From: PALSA-1003 sp963791945
GTDB lineage: Bacteria; Pseudomonadota; Gammaproteobacteria; Burkholderiales; Casimicrobiaceae
DNA length: 64,000 bases
Assembly (NCBI GenBank): GCA_963791945.1
Contig: CAWBUD010000002.1
Coordinates: 1,736,001-1,800,000 of the forward strand
Direction of reading: 5' to 3'
Positions 52,935 to 59,816 of the stretch are shown piece by piece (the stretch's first letter is position 1; the number at the start of each line of letters is the position of its first letter). A model generated the notes under the pieces. The model had not been told where the DNA came from. It searched no databases and saw only the letters and a list, made by a program, of their open reading frames with translations. The position numbers were made by a program, and so were the translations under genes.

Positions 52935-53456
52935 TTATCCGCGCCGCCAGTTCACCCGGACGCTGTACTCGCCCTCGGCGTAGTGGATCTTGAGCTCGCC
53001 CTGGCAGGAGCGCTCCAGCGCGTTGCCGATCCGGTGCGGGGTATGAATGTCGGTCGTCGTGATGATCGCGCGATCGGCATGCTCCTCGAGCCCCATGATC
53101 CGGTTGAGGGGATGTTCGGCACGCTCGCTCTCCGCCTCGTGGCGCACCAACTGCAAGAGCTCCTCCCGGTGCGCGGCGTAGAAAGGTCCTTCGAGCGTGA
53201 CCCAACCGGCGGGCAGCTTGTCACGGACCCGGCGGCATGCCGGGCACCGGTCGCGGTGCGCGCCGTCGGGCGCCTCACCGAGCACCCATCGGCCGCGCCG
53301 GAACACCGCGCCGCAGTCGGTACATACGGTGGGCTCGCGGTATTTGCCCCGCGGCTGATACGGATCGACACGCTTGTCGTCCAGGATCCGGTCGCGGTAG
53401 CGCGTCACCCCTCCAGGCGGGGTGTCGGGCGTAGGTACAGCGGTCCGTCGGGTCAT
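52935..53456 (-). CDS. BCAM0308-family zinc-ribbon protein
   Basis: This 173-residue protein has two CxxC pairs, VCTDCGAVF and RCPACRRVRD, that would bind zinc. The C-terminal part (AIITTTDIHTPHRIGNALER, then VRVNWRRG) is typical of the family named after BCAM0308 of Burkholderia cenocepacia. That protein is part of the low-oxygen-activated (lxa) locus. The molecular function is unknown; the ribbon resembles those of RNA or ribosome-associated factors, and HPF is its neighbour. Confidence 0.87.
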   Translation of the reverse strand: MTRRTAVPTPDTPPGGVTRYRDRILDDKRVDPYQPRGKYREPTVCTDCGAVFRRGRWVLGEAPDGAHRDRCPACRRVRDKLPAGWVTLEGPFYAAHREELLQLVRHEAESERAEHPLNRIMGLEEHADRAIITTTDIHTPHRIGNALERSCQGELKIHYAEGEYSVRVNWRRG

Positions 53457-53544
53457 GACTTCGCCTTTTTCGTGACCGACGGCACCCGCGCTCCGGCCGC
53501 CGGGGCGGCGGGCGCCGTCGCTTTGAGCAGCAGCGCGTGGCGCT

Positions 53545-53991
53545 TTATTGCACCGTCAGCTTCTTGGCCGGCGCGGCACCCTTCTTGGGCAGCGTCAGCT
53601 CGAGCACGCCATCGACGTACTTCGCTTCGGCCTTGGTCTGGTCGACCTCATGCAACAGGCTGAAGATGCGGGACTGGCTGCCGTAGTAGCGCTCGCTGTG
53701 CAGCACCTTCTCGCCCTTTTTCTCTTCCTTCTCCTGGCGCACCTCGGCGGTGATCGACACCTGGCTGCCGTCGATCGCCACGTTGATGTCCTCTTTCTTC
53801 ACGCCCGGAACTTCGGCCTTGACGTGATAGGCCTTGTCGTCCTCGGTCACGTCCATCTTGATTTCCGGTTGCGCCGGCAGATCCCGAAGCATCGATCGTA
53901 CCCGCGGGGCGGGAAACCATTCGTCGAAGTTCCGGAAAGGGTCGAAGCTCGTCAGCTCGCGAAACGGATCGAACCGTGTGATGTTTGCCAT
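53545..53991 (-). CDS. Small heat shock protein Hsp20
   Basis: This 148-residue alpha-crystallin-family holdase has an N-terminal ITRFDPFRELTSFDPFRN and an alpha-crystallin core (IKMDVTEDDKAYHVKAEVPG, then GVLELTLPKK). AAGGAG precedes the ATG at 53991. It is the first gene of the string and has an FNR-type promoter about 100 bp upstream, which points to induction by low oxygen rather than by heat. Confidence 0.93.
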   Translation of the reverse strand: MANITRFDPFRELTSFDPFRNFDEWFPAPRVRSMLRDLPAQPEIKMDVTEDDKAYHVKAEVPGVKKEDINVAIDGSQVSITAEVRQEKEEKKGEKVLHSERYYGSQSRIFSLLHEVDQTKAEAKYVDGVLELTLPKKGAAPAKKLTVQ

Positions 53992-54098
53992 GACTTTCTC
54001 CTTACTTGCTTGAACGCCCAGCCGGGCCTGGATCCGCCCTTCGGGACACAGGTTCCGACGGCGGGAAGAGCCCCCGGGTTCCCGGTTGCCTCGCTCCA

Positions 54099-54139
54099 AT
54101 TATAGGATTTGACGCGGCGATGGCATTGACGCATATCAA
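54099..54139 (-). promoter_or_regulatory. Class II FNR-type promoter of hsp20
   Basis: On the minus strand the box TTGATATGCGTCAA (54126-54139) differs from TTGAT-N4-ATCAA at one base. A perfect TATAAT (54099-54104) follows. The box centre (54132.5) is 28.5 bp upstream of the -10, which puts it at about -40.5, the position used by FNR at class II promoters. The leader to hsp20 would be about 100 nt. Confidence 0.8.
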
Positions 54140-54167
54140 GCAGGCGGCGCGGCTTTTCAAGGGGTGG

Positions 54168-54189
54168 CGCGTTGACGCGCGTCAACGCG
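54168..54189. promoter_or_regulatory. 22-bp perfect palindrome, FNR-like, before the CoA-ligase gene
   Basis: This dyad contains TTGACGCGCGTCAA at its centre, an FNR-like pattern with symmetric changes in both halves. A TATACC at 54206-54211 lies about 27.5 bp from its centre toward the plus-strand gene. It may be bound by the same FNR protein, a paralogue, or another regulator. Confidence 0.6.
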
Positions 54190-54219
54190 TCCCTTACTGG
54201 CGGGGTATACCATGCCCGC

Positions 54220-55701
54220 ATGCGCCAGCGACCGGCAGTGAGCAGCGTCGGCACGCCGTCTGACACGGCGAGGACCGCTCGTGTGCGAGAGCCGACATGG
54301 CGCGGCGCCGAGACCGCGGCATGGGGCTGGTTCCCGCGAATGACGGAGGCCTGGTGGACACGGAACGCGGGCCGCGCCGCGATCGACGCGGCTCGAGCCT
54401 CGCGCACGGCTGGCCTGATCGCGTTCGCGAGGAAGCATTCGGCCTACTATGCCAACGTCTGGCGGACGCTGCCGCAACGCGAGCTCGCGCTCGACGAGCT
54501 TCCGGTCGCAACCAAGCGCGAGCTTATGGCGCATTTCGACGAGTGGGTCACCGATCCGGAGATCGATCGAGCGGGCGTCGAGGCATTTCTTGCCGATCGG
54601 GGCCACATCGGCGAGCGCTTTCTCGGCCGGTATGTCGTCTGGAAAAGCTCGGGCAGTACCGGCGAGCCGGGCATCTTCGTGCAGGATGAAGACGCGCTTG
54701 CCACCTACGACGCGTTGATCGCGGTGCAACTCGCGGCGACCCGACTCGTCGGTTCCTACGCGTGGGGTCTCTTCGCTCGCGGCGGCCGTGCGGCGCTGAT
54801 CGCCGCGATCGGCGATCACTTCGCCAGCATCGCCTCGTGGCAGCGGATGTGCCGCGGCACGCCGTGGCCGAACGCGCGGGCCTTCTCCGTGCTCGACCCT
54901 CTGCCGCGCATCGTGGCCGAGCTCAATGCCTATCGCCCCGCCTTCGTCGCGAGCTACCCGACAATGCTGGCATTGCTCGCCGGCGAGCAGGCGGCGGGGC
55001 GGCTGCGGCTCGAACCGACATGCCTGTGGTCGGGCGGCGAATATCTTGCGCCGGCAACCGCCACGGCGATCGAGCGCGCCTTCGGCTGCCCGGTCATCAA
55101 CGAATACGGCGCGTCGGAATGCATGAGCATAGCCTTCGGCTGTCCCGAGGGCTGGCTGCACGTGAACGAGGAGTGGGTCGTGCTCGAGGCCGTGGACCGC
55201 GACTATTGTCCGTTGCCGCCGGGCCAGGCGTCGCATACGGTGCTGCTCACGAATCTCGCCAATCGCGTGCAGCCCGTGATCCGCTACGATCTCGGGGACA
55301 GCGTGCTCGTCGCGCCGGATCCATGCCCTTGCGGCAGTCTCCTGCGCGCGATTCGCGCCCAGGGCCGCAACGACGACGTGGTGACGCTGACATCCGCCGA
55401 CGGCCGTTCCGTGTCGCTGCTGCCTCTCGCGCTGACCACGGTCGTCGAAGAGGCCGCAGACATCCATCGCTTCCAGCTCGTCGCGCGACCGCCCGACCAG
55501 CTCGCCTTGCGGCTCGATCCCGAAGACGGAGATCGGCGCCGCGCCGCCTGGCACGCCGCAGCGCGGGCGCTCTCGCGCTATCTCGCCGCACAATCGCTCG
55601 CCAACGTCGAGATCGTGCTGGACAAGCAGCCGCCGCTCCCCGACCCGCGCAGCGGCAAGCTGCGCGAGGTGATCGTGGACCACCGTTCGCGTGAACGATA
55701 G
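54220..55701 (+). CDS. PaaK-like acyl-CoA ligase family protein
   Basis: This protein of about 493 residues is related to phenylacetate-CoA ligase and coenzyme F390 synthetase. The ATP loop SSGSTGEPGIFVQDED is near residue 148. YGASECMSIAFGCPEGW and VIRYDLGDSV follow, and the C terminus has GKLREVIV. It may activate an unknown acid or adenylate a cofactor. The start is uncertain: the ATG at 54220 lies close to the expected transcription start, and family homology begins about 30 residues later. It overlaps the ATPase gene by 11 bp. Confidence 0.83.
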   Translation: MRQRPAVSSVGTPSDTARTARVREPTWRGAETAAWGWFPRMTEAWWTRNAGRAAIDAARASRTAGLIAFARKHSAYYANVWRTLPQRELALDELPVATKRELMAHFDEWVTDPEIDRAGVEAFLADRGHIGERFLGRYVVWKSSGSTGEPGIFVQDEDALATYDALIAVQLAATRLVGSYAWGLFARGGRAALIAAIGDHFASIASWQRMCRGTPWPNARAFSVLDPLPRIVAELNAYRPAFVASYPTMLALLAGEQAAGRLRLEPTCLWSGGEYLAPATATAIERAFGCPVINEYGASECMSIAFGCPEGWLHVNEEWVVLEAVDRDYCPLPPGQASHTVLLTNLANRVQPVIRYDLGDSVLVAPDPCPCGSLLRAIRAQGRNDDVVTLTSADGRSVSLLPLALTTVVEEAADIHRFQLVARPPDQLALRLDPEDGDRRRAAWHAAARALSRYLAAQSLANVEIVLDKQPPLPDPRSGKLREVIVDHRSRER

Positions 55702-58246
55702 CGCCGCGCGCGACAGCACGGCGTGGTGGCTCCGATCGCCGCAGGCGCTGGCCGAGGAACTGCGAACCACGGCTGCAGGCATATCGCACGCCGAGGCGCA
55801 CGCACGCCTCAGGCGCTATGGCGCCAACGCGCTTGTCCTGCACCCCGAGCGCTCTCTTCTCATCGAGTTCCTGCGGCGCTTTCGTAACCCGCTGGTGCTG
55901 ATCCTGATCGCCGCGAGCGTCGTGGCCGCCCTCACCGGCGAGGTGGCGAGCTTCGTCATCATCACCGTTCTGGTGCTCTTCAGCGTAACGCTCGACTTCG
56001 TGCAGGAATACCGCGCGGGTCGCGCAGTGGAACGGCTGCGCCACTCGGTGCAGGTTCACGCCAGCGTGGTACGCGACGGAAAAACCAGGGAGGTTCCCAC
56101 GACCCGAATCGTCCCCGGCGACGTGGCGCTGCTCGCTGCCGGGGACCTCGTGCCCGCCGACGGCATTCTCCTCGAAGCGCGCGATCTGCACGTGAACCAG
56201 GCGCTGCTGACCGGCGAAGCTTTTCCCGTCGACAAGAGCGCGGACGCGCGCCCCGAGGCGAATACCGAACTGGCGATGGCGAGCAACGCGCTTTTCATGG
56301 GAACCTCGGTGGTCAGCGGCACGGCGAGGCTCCTGATCTACCGCACCGGCGCGGACACCGCCATCGGTCAGATCGCGCGCAGCCTGAGTCTCGAGCCACC
56401 ACCGACCGCGTTCGAGATGGGCATCCGGCGCTTCGGGATGCTCATCATGCGGCTTACCGTGCTTATGGTGCTCTTCGTGCTGATGGTGAACGTCGCCACG
56501 CACAAGCCCCCGCTCGAATCGTTCCTTTTCGCCGTCGCGCTCGCCGTAGGCCTCACGCCCGAGCTCCTGCCCATGGTTGTGTCGGTGACGCTCGCACGCG
56601 GTGCGCTGAGCATGGCCGCCAAACACGTGATCGTCAAGCGGCTCGCGGCCATCGAGAACCTGGGCTCGATGGACGTGCTGTGCACCGACAAGACCGGAAC
56701 GCTGACCGAGGCCAAGATCTCGCTCGAGCGGCACGTCGACCTCGCAGGCAAAGACAGCGAGCGCGTGCTGATGCTCGCGTACCTCAACAGCTACTTCGAA
56801 ACGGGACTGAAGAGCCCGCTCGACGAAGCGATCCTGGCGCACGGCCACCTCGACGTTCGACAGTGGAAAAAGATCGACGAGGCGCCGTTCGACTTCGAGC
56901 GCCGGCGCGTGTCCGTGCTGGTCGACGACGGCAGCGAGCGCCTCCTGATCGTGAAGGGCGCCGCCGAAGACATTCTTGCGCTGTCGACCCGGTTCGAGAC
57001 GGGTGCAGGCGTCGAGACTCGCGCCTTCGAGGAACTGACGCGCGAGAGCGCCGGGCGACAGCTCGACGCGTTGGGTGCGAAAGGCTTGCGCGCGCTCGGC
57101 ATCGCCTTCAGGCAGGTTTCCGGGAGCCATGCCCAAGCAAGCGTCGGCGACGAGACCGAGCTGGTCTTCGTGGGCTTCGCCGCATTTCTGGACCCGCCGA
57201 AGGCCGGCGCGGCAAAAGCGCTCGCAACCCTTCGCGACAGCGGCGTGGCGGTGAAGATCCTCACCGGCGACAACGAGCTCGTCACACAGCACATCTGCGG
57301 CACGCTGGGGCTGCCGATCACGGGCGTGATCACCGGCAGCGAGATCGCGCGGCTCGACGACTATGCGCTGCAGGCGAGGGCAAGCGAGGCGAACCTCTTC
57401 TGCCGCGTGAGTCCGATGCAGAAGAACCGCATCATCCTCGCCCTCAGGAAGCGCGGCCGGGTCGTCGGTTATATCGGCGACGGCATCAACGACGCGCCGG
57501 CGCTGCGTTCGGCCGACGTGAGCCTGTCGGTCGACACGGCGGTGGACGTCGCCAAGGAGGCCGCCGATCTGATCCTGCTCAAGCGCGACCTCTCGGTGCT
57601 CCATGACGGCGTGCTCGAAGGCCGCCGTACGTTCGCCAATATCCGGAAGTACGTGATGATGGGCACGAGCTCCAACTTCGGCAACATGTTCAGTATGGCG
57701 GGCGCGTCGCTGTTCCTGCCTTTCCTGCCGATGCTGCCCACGCAAATCCTGCTCAACAACGTGCTGTACGATCTTTCCGAGGTTGCGATTCCGCTCGACC
57801 ATGTCGACCAAGCCGAAGTCAGCGGCCCGCAGATCTGGGACATGCGCTTCGTGCGCAACTTCATGTGGATCATCGGCCCGGTCAGCTCGCTGTTCGATTT
57901 CCTAACCTTCTACGTGCTGCTCGCCGTGCTCAACGCGCAGGAGGCGCTGTTCCAGACCGGCTGGTTCGTGGAGTCGCTGGCGACCCAGGTGCTCGTGATC
58001 TTCGTCATCCGCACGCGCGGCAATCCCCTCAAGAGCCGCCCGCATGTCGCGCTGGCAGCCACGTCGCTCGCCGTTCTGATCGCTGCGTTCGCTCTGCCGT
58101 TCACTGAGCTCGGACGATACTTCGGCTTTCAACCGCCGCCCGGCCGGTTCTTTGTCATCGTCGTCGTTCTGGTCCTCGCGTATCTGGCGATGGTCGAAGC
58201 CGTGAAACGGGTGTTCTACGCCCGCCTGCGCAAGTCGCATCGATGA
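55691..58246 (+). CDS. P-type ATPase, MgtA-like magnesium transporter
   Basis: This 851-residue P3B-type ATPase has the A-domain LLTGEAFPVDKS, the phosphorylation site CTDKTGTLTEAK, the nucleotide-domain KILTGDNELVT, the hinge GDGINDAPALRSADV, and about ten membrane helices. It matches MgtA/MgtB importers most closely. The start is a GTG that overlaps the preceding gene. It ends overlapping the permease gene (ATGA), so ligase, ATPase and permease form one translation unit. Confidence 0.92.
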   Translation: MNDSAARDSTAWWLRSPQALAEELRTTAAGISHAEAHARLRRYGANALVLHPERSLLIEFLRRFRNPLVLILIAASVVAALTGEVASFVIITVLVLFSVTLDFVQEYRAGRAVERLRHSVQVHASVVRDGKTREVPTTRIVPGDVALLAAGDLVPADGILLEARDLHVNQALLTGEAFPVDKSADARPEANTELAMASNALFMGTSVVSGTARLLIYRTGADTAIGQIARSLSLEPPPTAFEMGIRRFGMLIMRLTVLMVLFVLMVNVATHKPPLESFLFAVALAVGLTPELLPMVVSVTLARGALSMAAKHVIVKRLAAIENLGSMDVLCTDKTGTLTEAKISLERHVDLAGKDSERVLMLAYLNSYFETGLKSPLDEAILAHGHLDVRQWKKIDEAPFDFERRRVSVLVDDGSERLLIVKGAAEDILALSTRFETGAGVETRAFEELTRESAGRQLDALGAKGLRALGIAFRQVSGSHAQASVGDETELVFVGFAAFLDPPKAGAAKALATLRDSGVAVKILTGDNELVTQHICGTLGLPITGVITGSEIARLDDYALQARASEANLFCRVSPMQKNRIILALRKRGRVVGYIGDGINDAPALRSADVSLSVDTAVDVAKEAADLILLKRDLSVLHDGVLEGRRTFANIRKYVMMGTSSNFGNMFSMAGASLFLPFLPMLPTQILLNNVLYDLSEVAIPLDHVDQAEVSGPQIWDMRFVRNFMWIIGPVSSLFDFLTFYVLLAVLNAQEALFQTGWFVESLATQVLVIFVIRTRGNPLKSRPHVALAATSLAVLIAAFALPFTELGRYFGFQPPPGRFFVIVVVLVLAYLAMVEAVKRVFYARLRKSHR

Positions 58247-59373
58247 ATCGGCACCGCCCTGCTTTAGCAGCGCGCGCTTGGGCCGCGTTCAGGCAGGATT
58301 ACCTTCTGCACGTGCTGCTGGTGGTGTGCGCCGCGCTGACGCTTCTCCGTCCCGCCGCCGTCGCTACGTTCCCGACGTTGGTCGACTGGCCAACGATCGC
58401 CGCTTTGACCGGGCTCCTCGTTCTCACCAAGGGCGTGGAGGTTTCCGGTTTCTTCCATCGATTGGGCTTCCACCTCATCACCCTCGAGCACACCGAGCGC
58501 AAGCTCGCATTCTTTCTTGTCGCGAGCTCGGCCTTGCTTTCGATGGTACTTACCAACGACATCGCGCTGTTCATCGTCGTGCCGCTGACCCTGAGCCTGC
58601 ACGGCATGGCTTCGCTGGCCACGACGCGCCTGGTCGTGTTCGAGGCGCTCGCGGTCAACGCGGGCTCGGCGCTCACGCCGGTTGGCAATCCGCAGAATCT
58701 CTTCCTCTGGCAGCGCTCCGGCATGAGCTTTCTTGTGTTCGTCCGGGAGATGCTGCCCTTGGCGCTGATCCTGCTCGCGGTGCTGGCCGTGATGACCGCG
58801 GTGGCGTTTCCTGCGCGGCGCGTCGACGCGACAGAAGACATGGAGGTGCCCGCCCTCGACCGTCGCCTGCTCGTATCGGGCGTGGCGCTCTACCCGCTGT
58901 TCATCGTCGCGGCCGATCTGCATTACGCGCTGGCCGGTCTCCTCGTCGTCCTCGCCGTTGTCTTTGTCGTCTGCCGTTCGGTGCTGAAGCGCGTCGACTG
59001 GCTGCTCATCGCCGCGTTCGTGCTGATGTTCGTCGACCTGCGTCTGGTCGCCGAGCAGGACTTCGTGCGGCAGTGGGTGGCGCGCGCGGCTATTGCGGAA
59101 CCGCGGCACCTCTACCTCGCAGGCGTCATGCTGTCCCAGGTCATCAGCAACGTGCCGACCGCGATCCTGCTGGCGGAGCACAGCGACGATGCCCGGCTGA
59201 TCGCCTACGCAGTCGACGTCGGCGGCTTCGGTCTCGCGCTCGGCTCCCTCGCCAATCTGATCGCCCTGCGAATGCTCCGAAAACGGCGTGCATGGCTGGT
59301 GTTTCACGGCTATTCGGTGCCCTTTCTGCTCGTGGCTGGCGGGCTGACGTATTTCTGGCTGTTCGGGCGATGA
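58243..59373 (+). CDS. SLC13/ArsB-like anion permease (YbiR-type)
   Basis: This 376-residue inner-membrane protein has about ten hydrophobic helices. The family half-site motifs are recognisable in FLVASSALLSMVLTNDIALF and in NAGSALTPVGNPQNLFLW, with a second half-site in LSQVISNVPTAILLAEH. It belongs to the ion transporter superfamily. The substrate is unknown. It is the last gene of the ligase-ATPase-permease unit. Confidence 0.87.
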   Translation: MNRHRPALAARAWAAFRQDYLLHVLLVVCAALTLLRPAAVATFPTLVDWPTIAALTGLLVLTKGVEVSGFFHRLGFHLITLEHTERKLAFFLVASSALLSMVLTNDIALFIVVPLTLSLHGMASLATTRLVVFEALAVNAGSALTPVGNPQNLFLWQRSGMSFLVFVREMLPLALILLAVLAVMTAVAFPARRVDATEDMEVPALDRRLLVSGVALYPLFIVAADLHYALAGLLVVLAVVFVVCRSVLKRVDWLLIAAFVLMFVDLRLVAEQDFVRQWVARAAIAEPRHLYLAGVMLSQVISNVPTAILLAEHSDDARLIAYAVDVGGFGLALGSLANLIALRMLRKRRAWLVFHGYSVPFLLVAGGLTYFWLFGR

Positions 59374-59439
59374 TCGCGTTGTAGGTCACAGCGTTCGCGG
59401 CTTGGCGCGAATGGCATGCTTGATGCTTGGGTCTGCATC

Positions 59440-59530
59440 GGACAAGACGACAAAGGCAAACCCGTCGAAAGGCGGGGACGTAAAGCTTCCGGTCTAAGGG
59501 ATTCGTCCTATGACAGCGGGGCTGCCGAAG
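59440..59530 (+). promoter_or_regulatory. c-di-GMP-I (GEMM) riboswitch aptamer
   Basis: The conserved GEMM-I blocks occur in order. AAAGGCAAACC is followed by a CCGTC-GAAA-GGCGG hairpin with the GAAA tetraloop. Next come GGGACGTAAAGC, TTCCGGTCTAA, a variable hairpin (GGGATTCGTCCT) and ACAGCGGGGCTGCCG. All match known class I c-di-GMP aptamers in sequence and spacing. It lies in the long leader of a GGDEF-EAL gene and would sense the second messenger that this protein makes or degrades. Confidence 0.93.
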
Positions 59531-59542
59531 ATGCTGGCCGCT

Positions 59543-59564
59543 GGCCGGTGCGCTCGCACCGGCC
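59543..59564 (+). terminator. Hairpin after the aptamer (candidate expression platform)
   Basis: The perfect 9-bp stem GGCCGGTGC / GCACCGGCC with loop GCTC starts 13 bp after the aptamer. No T tract follows (CTCCGGTTGC), so it could act on Rho access or RNA stability rather than as a classic terminator. Confidence 0.5.
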
Positions 59565-59816
59565 CTCCGGTTGCATGCACGCGCCGTTCCCTTCCGAGCA
59601 GGGCTTCCCTTTTCGTCGCGCATCGCCGCACAGCGGCGATCTCTGCGTCGTCGGCGTCGGAGCGTTGGCAAGGATGCGATCAAGCACGTGCAACTTCGCT
59701 GAGAAAGGCAAACGGCTTCGCCCCGCGGCGGAATCGGCGACGCTCGCGCCGCTGGCTGGCGCTCTCGCCTGCGGCGACCCACATCCCTGCCACATCATTG
59801 TGCTGCGAGCGCCCTC
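59565..59816 (+). other. Remaining leader between riboswitch hairpin and GGDEF-EAL gene
   Basis: This 252-bp leader has an open frame of 81 codons from an ATG at 59573 whose TGA overlaps the GTG start of the GGDEF-EAL gene. The translation is low in recognisable features and may be chance. AAAGGCAAAC at about 59706 echoes the aptamer but the other conserved blocks are absent. No promoter is evident. Confidence 0.4.

Noticed and set aside
55247..57811. 854-codon minus-strand open frame opposite the P-type ATPase
   Set aside because: Antisense shadow; the plus strand has all P-type ATPase motifs and the minus translation is Arg/His-rich without domains.
59694..59740. AAAGGCAAAC near 59706 as a second, tandem c-di-GMP aptamer
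   Set aside because: The GGGACGCAAAGC and GCGGGGnnGCC blocks that must follow are absent, so only a short chance resemblance remains.
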